24,155 nucleotides of DNA from CAYGTK01 sp964352775 (GTDB taxonomy: Bacteria; Bacteroidota; Bacteroidia; Chitinophagales; CAIOSU01), in assembly GCA_964352775.1 (NCBI GenBank), contig CAYGTK010000038.1:1-24155 (forward strand). The letters run 5' to 3'. Of the stretch, positions 8,484-16,286 are shown one piece after another (positions within the stretch are counted from its first letter, which is position 1; each line of letters opens with the position of its first letter). The position numbers and the translations under genes are program-made. Under the pieces are notes generated by a model. That model was not told where the DNA came from, searched no databases, and was given only the letters and a program-made list of their open reading frames with translations.

Positions 8484-11400
8484 ATGATCATGAATGTAAA
8501 AAAATACATAGTTGCCTTATTTGCTGGGCTACTGCTAATTAGCAGTAATGCACTGGCTATTGAGAATGTTGGAACATCTGGTAAAACTGGATTTAATTTC
8601 AAGGCAGCTGCTACCGACTGTTCGGCAGCAAGTGCTCAGATAGATCTTGACATCAACAATGTTCGTACCACACTACTTAACGGTGGTGACCTTTGGTGGA
8701 ACCTGAACGATGCACGGTATGAGATACCTAAGATAGACCCACCAGGTTCTGCACCTTCAGTTCATTCGCTATTTGCGGGTGCAATATGGTTAGGTGGTAT
8801 TGATGCTGGTGGTCAGCTAAAAGTAGCGGCACAAACCTACCGCCAAAGTGGTAACGACTTCTGGCCTGGCCCACTAGATGCACAGGCATCTATAGATCAA
8901 GCAGAGTGTGAGCGTTATGACAGATTTTGGAGAGTAACTGGTCAAGAAATAGAAGATCATATAGCTAATCTTCAAGCTAATGGGGGTACAGTAGCTGTAT
9001 CAGCTGTTCCTAGCTCTATATTGGAATGGCCTGCACGTGGTAATGCTTTTGCAAAAGATGCAACTAATGCAGCGTTACCTATTTCTGCTGCTACTGATCT
9101 AGCACCATTTTTTGATGCTAATGGCGATGGTATCTATAACCCTGAGCAAGGTGATTATCCAGTAATTGATGGAGAAGATGATATGGGTGTTTATGCTGAT
9201 CAGATGATATTCTGGGTATATAACGACAAGGGTAATGTACACACTGAAACTAACGGACAACCTATTGGTGTTCAGGTAAATGCACTAGCCTTCGCTTTTG
9301 CTACTTCTGATGAGATCAATGATATGACCTTCTACAGCTATAAGCTGATAAATAAGGCTACAACTGTTATTAATAGCTTCTATATGTCGCAATGGGTTGA
9401 TTCAGATCTTGGTTGTTTTAACAATGACTATGTGGGTTGCGATACGGCAAGAAGTTTAGGTATTTGTTACAATGGAACACCAACTGATCCTGACTGTGCA
9501 AGCCGTGGTTATGGAGATAATCCTCCATTGATAGGTGTAGACTATTTTGAAGGCCCTTTGGCTGACCTTAAAGATGGCTTAGACAATGACCGTGATGGTC
9601 TTGTGGATGAGGGTGCAGATTCTACTGATAACGATCTTGACGGATTGGTTGATGAACTAGATGAGCGTGAGAAGTTAGGCATGTCTACATTTACTTATTA
9701 TGATAATAACTTTGAAGTAACGGGTAACCCAGAAACAGCAGTTCACTACTACGGTTATATGTCTGGATTCTGGAAAGATAACTCGCCATTTGAATTTGGC
9801 GGTAATGGTTACCAGCAAGGTACCTTCCCGTTTCCTTACAATTTCCCTGGTGACCCATCAGACCCTAGTCAATGGTCGGAGTGTTTTGCCGTAGATGGAG
9901 CAACTCCAAATACACCTGCAGATAGAAGATTTCTTCAAACTTCGGGGCCATTTACGCTACAACCTGGTGCGGTTAACAACATCACGGTTGGTGTAGTTTG
10001 GGTTCGTCCACCAGATGGATTCCAATGTGGTCAATCAAGTTATGATGCTACTATTGGTGTAGCTTCTGACAAGGCACAAGCTTTATTTGATAATAACTTT
10101 AAATTAGTAGATGGTCCAGATGCCCCTACTATTGAAATACGCGAGTTAGATCAGGAGATTATTCTTTCACTTGTAAATGTTGGAAACTCTAATAATATTG
10201 GAGAGTCTTATGATCAAGTAGACCCAATTGCACAAACTGAAGTAGATGCTGACCCAGCGGGAACTACTGGCGACGTATCTTATACTTTTGAAGGATACAA
10301 GGTTTACCAACTGGTAAATGCTCAAGTTTCAGCGTCAGAGTTAAATGATCTGAACAGTGCTAGATTAGTATCACAGGTTGATATTGAGAATGGTGTTTCA
10401 AGAATAATAAACTTCACTTTTGATGCCTCCTTAGGTGCTAATATTCCAAGCTTAGAAGTTGATGGTAGAAATACTGGTATTCGCCACTCTTTCCAAGTAA
10501 CAGAAGATCGCTTTTCTACAGGTGAGTCTAATGGATTGGTTAATCATGAGACTTACTTTTTTGCTGCCATAGCATATGCTTACAATAGTTATAAAGAGTT
10601 CGATGCATTAAATCCTACTGATGGGGGGCAACGCACACCTTACCTACAGGGTAGAAGGAACTTTAGAGTGTACTCTGCTATTCCGCATATGATAGATGCT
10701 GATAGAGGAGGGACGGTTATAAATGCCCAGTATGGTGATGGTCTTGTTGTTACTCGTTTAGACGGAGAAGGAAACGGCGGTTTAGATCTAGAACTTACAG
10801 AGGAAAGTGAGCAACTAATATTGACAAACTCTTTTCAGGATGAGATAAGTTATGAGCCCCGCATGGGACCAGTTGACGTACAAGTATATGATCCAGTAAA
10901 ATTGAAAAATGCTGAGTTTACTTTAAAACTGCAAGATGTAACGGGAATTGACCCTATTGATTCGAGCATTGTTAACGAAACGGCTACTTGGTCATTGAAT
11001 GTATTGAATTTGGATAATGGTTCTTCAGAGACTATTACCTCTGAACGTGCCATCGGAAACTTCAATGAACAATTGATCAATGACTATGGTATTTCACTAA
11101 GTTTCGGACAAGTGGATCTACCTGGTCGTGGTGCTTACCCACTGGGTCAAGTTGATTATGAGGATAATAGTGATAGTATGTTTGTGGAGGCTAATGGACT
11201 TATCAGTGCATCATTAACATTTGATGATCCTGAGCAAGCTTGGTTAGCTGGTGTATCTGATGCTGGAACATTCAATGTATTTAACTGGCAACGCTCTGGT
11301 AGCTTCGTAGGTAGTGATGGTGATGGTAACGAGGGATACTTTGACGACCATTTCCATATTTTCACTGGTGATGGATGTAGAAATATTGATGATGGTTGTG

Positions 11401-12680
11401 ATAAGTTCTGGGATCCTAACGGTGAATACTCTAATGTATTAGGCGCTTCATGGACTCCTTATGCTTTAGCTACTAATAAACAATTTACTGGTGACCTTGA
11501 TGCTCGTCCAGACTTAAATGGTCAACCTAAGTATACTTTCGGACCTGCATTTCCATGGAGGTTTAAAAGATCGTTGAATCAGTTGACCCAATTCCGTATT
11601 CCATTGAACAACATGGACCAACTCTATGGTGTAGACATAGTGTTGACTTCTGATAAAACTAAATGGACACGTTGTGTGGTAATTGAAACTGGAGAAGACC
11701 CAAGCCTTAATATTGGTGGGTCTTACAAAGGGCAGATCAGAAACCAGAACTCTAAAGACATTGACGGAAATGTTATTGCTTCTGATACAGGCCGCTCTTG
11801 GTTTCCTGGTTATGCCATTAATGTAGAAACAGGTGAGCGTTTGAATTTGATATTCGGTGAGAACTCTTTCTTAACGGGTGAGCGTGGTGACGATATGATA
11901 TGGAATCCAACGAACAATGTTCAAAGTCCATTACGTCAAACATTATTTGGTGGAGGTCACTACATCTATGTTCACAATTCACGCTACGATGAAGGTGAGT
12001 TGATGCAAGAAAAAATGTTAGAGTATTTCAATGAGGCTGGGTTTAACGGTAATGTACCTCCTGCTGATCCAATATGGACTGCAGATACGTTGAACAGATA
12101 TGTTTATCGTGGTATCATGTGGACTTCAATGGCTCTTCTTGACCCACAGTTCAACTTTGATAACCCAAGTGCAATACCTACAGATGCGCGTGTTCGTTTA
12201 CGTGTAAATCGTCCTTATAGAAGATTTGTAGCTACGGGGTCTAATGCTGGATTGCCAGAGTATGGCTTCTCGACAGAAGGCTTAGCTCCTGATACAGCAG
12301 TACTTGATGTAGCGAAAAGTGCTTGTGATATGATGAACGTAGTTCCTAACCCTTACTATGCTTATTCAGCTTATGAAACTAGCCAGTTAGATAATAGAGT
12401 GAAGATCACTAATCTACCTTCTAACTGTACAGTATCGATATTCACTTTAAGTGGTACATTGGTACGTAAGTTTGAAAGAGGAGTAAGTGGTACTACATCT
12501 GAGGGTACAACTACAGAAGTAGTTAACTTGGATAACACTATAGATTGGGACTTAAAGAACTCTAAAAATATTCCTGTAGCTAGTGGTATGTATCTAATAC
12601 ATATTCAAGCGGATGGAGTATGCGAACGAACTATCAAGTGGTACGGCTCATTGAGACCTATTGACCTAGATACGTTCTAA
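8484..12680 (+). CDS. Giant secreted protein with calcium-type loops and a T9SS-like C-terminal sorting domain
   Basis: The 1398-residue product has a signal peptide in its first ~25 residues (KKYIVALFAGLLLISSNALA), so it enters the periplasm. It contains a DxNxDG loop at 211-216 and two near-identical acidic repeats DNDRDGLVDE (367-376) and DNDLDGLVDE (382-391), which look like calcium-binding loops. Several cysteines (around DLGCFNNDYVGCDTA and GDGCRNIDDGCDKF) suggest disulphides. The last ~120 residues begin VVPNPYY (1286-1292) and contain VKITNLP, VSIFTLSGTLVRKF and ASGMYLIHI, the pattern of type A T9SS sorting domains. The end continues unusually to RTIKWYGSLRPIDLDTF. The long N-terminal region resembles an uncharacterised Bacteroidota family I know only as hypothetical or T9SS-target proteins. 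ATG at 8490 is an alternative start. The function is unknown; surface or receptor-partner roles are inferred from context. Confidence 0.85.
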   Translation: MIMNVKKYIVALFAGLLLISSNALAIENVGTSGKTGFNFKAAATDCSAASAQIDLDINNVRTTLLNGGDLWWNLNDARYEIPKIDPPGSAPSVHSLFAGAIWLGGIDAGGQLKVAAQTYRQSGNDFWPGPLDAQASIDQAECERYDRFWRVTGQEIEDHIANLQANGGTVAVSAVPSSILEWPARGNAFAKDATNAALPISAATDLAPFFDANGDGIYNPEQGDYPVIDGEDDMGVYADQMIFWVYNDKGNVHTETNGQPIGVQVNALAFAFATSDEINDMTFYSYKLINKATTVINSFYMSQWVDSDLGCFNNDYVGCDTARSLGICYNGTPTDPDCASRGYGDNPPLIGVDYFEGPLADLKDGLDNDRDGLVDEGADSTDNDLDGLVDELDEREKLGMSTFTYYDNNFEVTGNPETAVHYYGYMSGFWKDNSPFEFGGNGYQQGTFPFPYNFPGDPSDPSQWSECFAVDGATPNTPADRRFLQTSGPFTLQPGAVNNITVGVVWVRPPDGFQCGQSSYDATIGVASDKAQALFDNNFKLVDGPDAPTIEIRELDQEIILSLVNVGNSNNIGESYDQVDPIAQTEVDADPAGTTGDVSYTFEGYKVYQLVNAQVSASELNDLNSARLVSQVDIENGVSRIINFTFDASLGANIPSLEVDGRNTGIRHSFQVTEDRFSTGESNGLVNHETYFFAAIAYAYNSYKEFDALNPTDGGQRTPYLQGRRNFRVYSAIPHMIDADRGGTVINAQYGDGLVVTRLDGEGNGGLDLELTEESEQLILTNSFQDEISYEPRMGPVDVQVYDPVKLKNAEFTLKLQDVTGIDPIDSSIVNETATWSLNVLNLDNGSSETITSERAIGNFNEQLINDYGISLSFGQVDLPGRGAYPLGQVDYEDNSDSMFVEANGLISASLTFDDPEQAWLAGVSDAGTFNVFNWQRSGSFVGSDGDGNEGYFDDHFHIFTGDGCRNIDDGCDKFWDPNGEYSNVLGASWTPYALATNKQFTGDLDARPDLNGQPKYTFGPAFPWRFKRSLNQLTQFRIPLNNMDQLYGVDIVLTSDKTKWTRCVVIETGEDPSLNIGGSYKGQIRNQNSKDIDGNVIASDTGRSWFPGYAINVETGERLNLIFGENSFLTGERGDDMIWNPTNNVQSPLRQTLFGGGHYIYVHNSRYDEGELMQEKMLEYFNEAGFNGNVPPADPIWTADTLNRYVYRGIMWTSMALLDPQFNFDNPSAIPTDARVRLRVNRPYRRFVATGSNAGLPEYGFSTEGLAPDTAVLDVAKSACDMMNVVPNPYYAYSAYETSQLDNRVKITNLPSNCTVSIFTLSGTLVRKFERGVSGTTSEGTTTEVVNLDNTIDWDLKNSKNIPVASGMYLIHIQADGVCERTIKWYGSLRPIDLDTF

Positions 12681-12702
12681 ATTATTGAACCTTAGTTAAG
12701 CG

Positions 12703-13791
12703 ATGATGAACAAACAATTTTGTGGGATATTGATGCTATTTGTGCTGCTTTGCACAAGTGCTGATAATGCATTCGCCGGAAACCCTGATAGGGCTGGTGA
12801 AGCAGGTGCACAACATCTACTGATAAACCCTTGGGCTAGAAGTTCTGGCTTAATGGGAATGAACTCTTCACGAGTTACAGGTATTGAAGCTATGCGAATA
12901 AATGTTGCCGGATTAACCTTTGTGGAGAAGACGGAAATACTTGTTACCCGCACACAATGGCTACAGGGTAGCGATGTAGGTGTGAACGCTGCTGGATTTG
13001 CTCAAGCCCTTGGTAAAGACAAATCAAGTGTACTTGGCGTAAGCGTAATGTCAGTTGGTGTAGGAGAAATTGATGTGACAACTACCAATAATCCTGAAGG
13101 AGGTATTGGTACGTTCAAGCCATCTATTTTGAATATTGGTGTAGCTTACTCTCGTGCGTTCTCTAATAGTATCCGTGGTGGGGTTCTCTTCCGTGTGATC
13201 AATGAGCGAATTGATGACCTTTCGGCTAATGGCGTTGCTGTTGACCTAGGTATTCAATACATCACTGGTCCATTGGATAATATCCGCTTAGGTATATCAT
13301 TACGAAATGTTGGCACACCAATGCGCTATACCGGTTCTGGCCTGTCGTTCAGAGGTGAATCACCAGATGGAGATTTCCAACAATCGTTAAATCAGAAAGC
13401 AGAAAAATTCGAATTGCCATCGTTGTTGAATATAGGAGCGTCTTACGACTTTTATTTAGACAACATGAAGAATGATAAGGAGAAAGAAGCTAATCACCGA
13501 TTGACAGCAACTTTTAACTTTACATCTAACTCATTTGGTAAAGACCAAGTAGGTGGTGGATTAGAGTATGGCTTCAAACAGCTATTCCAATTGCGCGCTG
13601 GTTATCGTTGGGAAAAAGGAATTACGAGCGTTGAAGAGCGTACGGATGCACATACAGGATTTAGCGCAGGCGTATCTGCTCAAGCACCTTTAAAGAAGGG
13701 GGGTGCACCATACTTGGGTATCGACTACTCGTATAGAACATCATCTCCGTTCTCAGGAACACACTCCGTAGGAATACGCTTCGTGCTCTGA
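12703..13791 (+). CDS. PorV/PorQ-family outer-membrane beta-barrel protein
   Basis: A 362-residue protein with a signal peptide (about 1-25, ending DNAFAG) and an alternating, glycine-rich beta-strand pattern up to the aromatic C-terminus SVGIRFVL. The N-terminal segment AGAQHLLINPWARSSGLMGMN followed by INVAGLTF (66-73) matches the start of PorV/PorQ-like (UPF0164/DUF3308) barrels, with INVAGL in place of the usual NPAGL. PorV is the FadL-like shuttle that binds C-terminal sorting domains of T9SS cargo and moves them from the translocon to the attachment machinery. This copy follows a cargo-like gene after 22 nt and is closed off by a terminator. I infer a dedicated shuttle or partner for that cargo rather than the general PorV. 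The ATG at 12706 is an equally possible start. Confidence 0.82.
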   Translation: MMNKQFCGILMLFVLLCTSADNAFAGNPDRAGEAGAQHLLINPWARSSGLMGMNSSRVTGIEAMRINVAGLTFVEKTEILVTRTQWLQGSDVGVNAAGFAQALGKDKSSVLGVSVMSVGVGEIDVTTTNNPEGGIGTFKPSILNIGVAYSRAFSNSIRGGVLFRVINERIDDLSANGVAVDLGIQYITGPLDNIRLGISLRNVGTPMRYTGSGLSFRGESPDGDFQQSLNQKAEKFELPSLLNIGASYDFYLDNMKNDKEKEANHRLTATFNFTSNSFGKDQVGGGLEYGFKQLFQLRAGYRWEKGITSVEERTDAHTGFSAGVSAQAPLKKGGAPYLGIDYSYRTSSPFSGTHSVGIRFVL

Positions 13792-13805
13792 TCGGATAAA
13801 TTTAT

Positions 13806-13813
13806 TACTTTTG
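13806..13813 (+). promoter_or_regulatory. Possible -7 box for greA, upstream of the terminator
   Basis: TACTTTTG matches TAnnTTTG. Transcription would begin near 13820, inside the left arm of the terminator hairpin, so a greA transcript from here would not carry the complete hairpin. It is the only good -7 match between the PorV-like gene and greA, but no -33 TTG is visible. Confidence 0.35.
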
Positions 13814-13816
13814 AAT

Positions 13817-13854
13817 AAGCGAAACGTTCTGATTCAGGGCGTTTCGTTTTTTTT
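13817..13854 (+). terminator. Intrinsic terminator after the receptor / surface protein / PorV unit
   Basis: A 10-bp stem pairs AAGCGAAACG (13817-13826) with CGTTTCGTTT (13840-13849), including one G-T pair, around a 13-base loop. It runs into eight T at 13847-13854. It lies 25 bp after the PorV-like stop codon and marks the end of the 9.2-kb unit. Confidence 0.88.
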
Positions 13855-13873
13855 ACACTAAACCGATAATATT

Positions 13874-14347
13874 ATGGCGCAGATCAATTACTTGACCGCC
13901 GAAGGCTTAAAGAGGCTCAAGGACGAGCTAGAACACCTTACCACAAAGGGTAGGGCAGAAGCAGCCGCAGCAATTGGCGAGGCTAGAGATAAGGGCGACC
14001 TTTCAGAGAATGCCGAATATGATGCAGCAAAAGAGGCTCAAGGCCTTTTGGAACTGAAGATATCTAAAATGCAGGAGGCACTTTCAAATGCTCGTATTTT
14101 AGACCCTACTGATTTAGATGCATCAAAAGCACTGATACTTTCAAAAGTGAAAGTGATGAACTTGAAAGTAAAGAAGGAATTTAACTTTACGTTAGTATCT
14201 GAAAATGAGGCTGATCTGAAAGCAGGTAAGATCTCTGTTCAGTCGCCAATAGGTAAAGGCTTATTGGGTAAAGAAGTGGGCGATATAGCAGATGTAGAAA
14301 CTCCAGCGGGTGTTATCCAATTTGAGATATTAGGCATTAGTCGCTAG
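13874..14347 (+). CDS. greA: Transcription elongation factor GreA
   Basis: GreA enters the secondary channel of RNA polymerase and stimulates cleavage of backtracked RNA. The 157-residue length is standard. The N-terminal coiled coil (about 1-75) holds the acidic tip region in EARDKGDLSENAEYDAAKE (about residues 36-54), whose D and E residues position the catalytic metal. The C-terminal FKBP-like domain is visible in SPIGKGLLGKEVGD and the end VIQFEILGI. It starts 19 bp after the terminator's T run and is followed five bases later by the HIT gene, so the pair is likely one transcript. Confidence 0.97.
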   Translation: MAQINYLTAEGLKRLKDELEHLTTKGRAEAAAAIGEARDKGDLSENAEYDAAKEAQGLLELKISKMQEALSNARILDPTDLDASKALILSKVKVMNLKVKKEFNFTLVSENEADLKAGKISVQSPIGKGLLGKEVGDIADVETPAGVIQFEILGISR

Positions 14348-14352
14348 TAAAA

Positions 14353-14748
14353 ATGGCAAGTATTTTCACACGAATAAGCAATGGTGAAATACCAAGCTAC
14401 AAGGTAGCCGAAGACGATAATTACTACGCGTTTTTAGATATAAACCCACTTTCAAAAGGACATACATTAGTAATTCCTAAGAAAGAAGTAGACTATATAT
14501 TCGACCTAGATGAGGAGACTTATTTAGGCTTGATGGCTTTTGCCAAAAGGGTAGCTGCCGCCATTGAAAAGTCAGTTACTTGTGAACGTATAGGCATAGC
14601 CGTAATTGGTTTGGAGGTACCGCACGCTCATGTTCATCTTGCACCTATCAACTCTGTTCACGACCTTAACTTCTCTAAGCCTAAGGTTGAGCTTTCACAA
14701 AAGGAGTTTGAGGAATTGGGAAAACAGATAGCAGCTAACTTTAAGTAA
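14353..14748 (+). CDS. HIT family nucleotide hydrolase/transferase
   Basis: A 131-residue cytosolic histidine-triad protein. The triad VPHAHVHLAP puts the histidines at 91, 93 and 95, with H93 in the position of the nucleophile that forms a nucleotidyl intermediate. Upstream, FTRISNGEIPSYKVAED, AFLDINPLSKGHTLVIPK and a mid-protein helix are the usual HIT-fold landmarks. Family members hydrolyse adenosine phosphoramidates or dinucleoside polyphosphates; the exact substrate cannot be assigned. It begins five bases after the greA stop codon and ends directly against the ruvC stop on the opposite strand, with no intervening base. Confidence 0.93.
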   Translation: MASIFTRISNGEIPSYKVAEDDNYYAFLDINPLSKGHTLVIPKKEVDYIFDLDEETYLGLMAFAKRVAAAIEKSVTCERIGIAVIGLEVPHAHVHLAPINSVHDLNFSKPKVELSQKEFEELGKQIAANFK

Positions 14749-15309
14749 TTAGCGTATCACCTTTTTAGGATTATCCTTTAAGAAATCTCCCCAGCCACTG
14801 TAGCTTTTCCCGCCTAAACTTGGTTTGCCCGATTGGTAGTGGTGGCATAATGCAACAGCTAATCCGTCCGTAGCATCAAGGTATTTGGGTGATTTTTTGT
14901 ACTTGAACATCTGCTTAAGCATCGCTGCTACTTGTTCTTTCGATGCATTTCCGCTACCAGTTACAGATTGCTTTACCTTTTTTGGTGCGTATTCGTGTAT
15001 ATCTAAACCCATATTAATAGCAGCTGCCATGGCAACACCTTGTGCGCGGCCTAACTTCAGCATCGATTGCACATTCTTTCCGTAGAATGGAGCTTCTAAT
15101 GCACAAGATGTAGGCTTGTATTCTTTTATTAAGTAGCTCACTCGCTCGTATATCCGTCTAAGCTTGGCCTCGTGGGTTTTCAGTTTTGAAAGATCGATAG
15201 CACCAAGGCTTATCAATTCAGGATCTCTCTTGGCGATAATAAGCCCGTAACCCATGAAGTTCGTTCCTGGGTCTATTCCTAGAATTATCTTTTCTTTAGT
15301 TGCACTCAA
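14749..15309 (-). CDS. ruvC: Crossover junction endodeoxyribonuclease RuvC (TTG start)
   Basis: RuvC resolves Holliday junctions together with RuvAB. The four acidic catalytic residues are present: D13 in ILGIDPGT, E72 in ALEAPFYG, and D145 and D148 in LDATDGLAVALCHH. The segment KLGRAQGVAMAAA is also typical. At 186 residues it has a somewhat longer C-terminal tail than the E. coli enzyme. The chosen start is TTG at 15309 (MSATKEKIILGIDPG). Reading upstream in frame there is no ATG or GTG close by (codons are GCC, AAA, AGA, GCC, AAA), and the next ATG inside the gene falls after the first catalytic aspartate. The 35-bp gap to the divergent membrane-protein gene must hold both start regions. 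Confidence 0.95.
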   Translation of the reverse strand: MSATKEKIILGIDPGTNFMGYGLIIAKRDPELISLGAIDLSKLKTHEAKLRRIYERVSYLIKEYKPTSCALEAPFYGKNVQSMLKLGRAQGVAMAAAINMGLDIHEYAPKKVKQSVTGSGNASKEQVAAMLKQMFKYKKSPKYLDATDGLAVALCHHYQSGKPSLGGKSYSGWGDFLKDNPKKVIR

Positions 15310-15344
15310 GGCTTTTCTGGCTTTCTGTATCTTCGTAAATACCG

Positions 15345-16286
15345 ATGCGTAGTATCCTTCTCCAAAGCAGGCCCTTTACCTCCTACCTATGGATGGTATT
15401 AAAAGTACTTATTTTAAGTCTGCTGCTGCTAGCCCTGTATCAACAACTGATCAGTTACAGTGACCTTGATATAAGGTCGGTTTTTAAACGTTTACATGTA
15501 GGGCGGTTATTTGCTTATGGACTTTTAGCCATCATTCTTATGCCCATTAACTGGACATTAGAGAACTACCGTTGGTTTAGGCTTATAGATAAAGAGAAGA
15601 GGCCGGACTTTTCAGAAGCACTTAAAGGTACACTAGCGGGTGTAACCATATCGCTCATAACTCCATATAGAACTGGAGAATTCGCTGGGCGGATGGCCTA
15701 TGTAAAGCAATTGCCAGTTCCGGCCCTTTGGTTGAGTAACTTAGCTTTGTTGGTCTCTACTTTTTCTGCTGGGTTGTTAGCCATAAGCTTAGATTATCCG
15801 ATAGCTGTTGAGTTACCCAGTGGAACTAGCCAATTTGCAGTTGTAGCATTAGCTACTATTCTACTTATTTATGTGTCTAGCGGTATATTGCTATCAAAGC
15901 TTGGAGGGCTGTTTCCATCTAAATGGATAGATAAATTTCAATTGCCCGTAAGGTATGCTCCAGTTGACCTACTAATAACACTACTACTCTCCACAGCTCG
16001 CTTTTCAGTTTATACCCTTCAGTTCTGGTTATTCTTGAAAGCATTTGGAGTGCCAATAAGTATGCTAGATGGCCTAGCAACAGTAAGTATTATGTTCATG
16101 ATACAAACCTTGTTACCAAGTCTGGCGGTAGTAGATATGGCTATTCGCGGGAATTTGGCATTATTTCTGCTTCATCACTATACAAATGAACCCATTGCCA
16201 TACTATGCGCAGTATTAACCTTATGGCTTGTAAATCTATTTCTTCCTTCTATGGCAGGGCTCTATTTCTTATGGAGAAAAGAGTAG
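15345..16286 (+). CDS. Flippase-like integral membrane protein (LPG synthase TM / UPF0104 family)
   Basis: A 313-residue polytopic inner-membrane protein with about seven or eight hydrophobic segments, the first around residues 18-34 (VLKVLILSLLLLALYQQ). The stretch WTLENYRWFRLI through ISLITPYRTGEFAGRMAYVK (about 66-120) is the signature of the lysylphosphatidylglycerol-synthase transmembrane (UPF0104) family. In MprF that domain flips aminoacyl lipids. There is no soluble aminoacyl-transferase domain, so it is a stand-alone membrane domain, possibly a lipid or glycolipid flippase. M17 (ATG at 15393) is an alternative start just before the first membrane segment. Its last 16 nt overlap the next gene, whose product may act with it. 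Confidence 0.83.
   Translation: MRSILLQSRPFTSYLWMVLKVLILSLLLLALYQQLISYSDLDIRSVFKRLHVGRLFAYGLLAIILMPINWTLENYRWFRLIDKEKRPDFSEALKGTLAGVTISLITPYRTGEFAGRMAYVKQLPVPALWLSNLALLVSTFSAGLLAISLDYPIAVELPSGTSQFAVVALATILLIYVSSGILLSKLGGLFPSKWIDKFQLPVRYAPVDLLITLLLSTARFSVYTLQFWLFLKAFGVPISMLDGLATVSIMFMIQTLLPSLAVVDMAIRGNLALFLLHHYTNEPIAILCAVLTLWLVNLFLPSMAGLYFLWRKE

Noticed and set aside
14729..14748. Possible terminator hairpin between the HIT gene and ruvC
   Set aside because: GCTAA and TTAGC can pair, but the stem is only five weak base pairs with a ten-base loop, and no T run follows directly on either strand.
16205..16270. Longer start for the DUF3108 protein
   Set aside because: The extra 22 residues come from out-of-frame sequence of the preceding membrane-protein gene and would bury the signal peptide.
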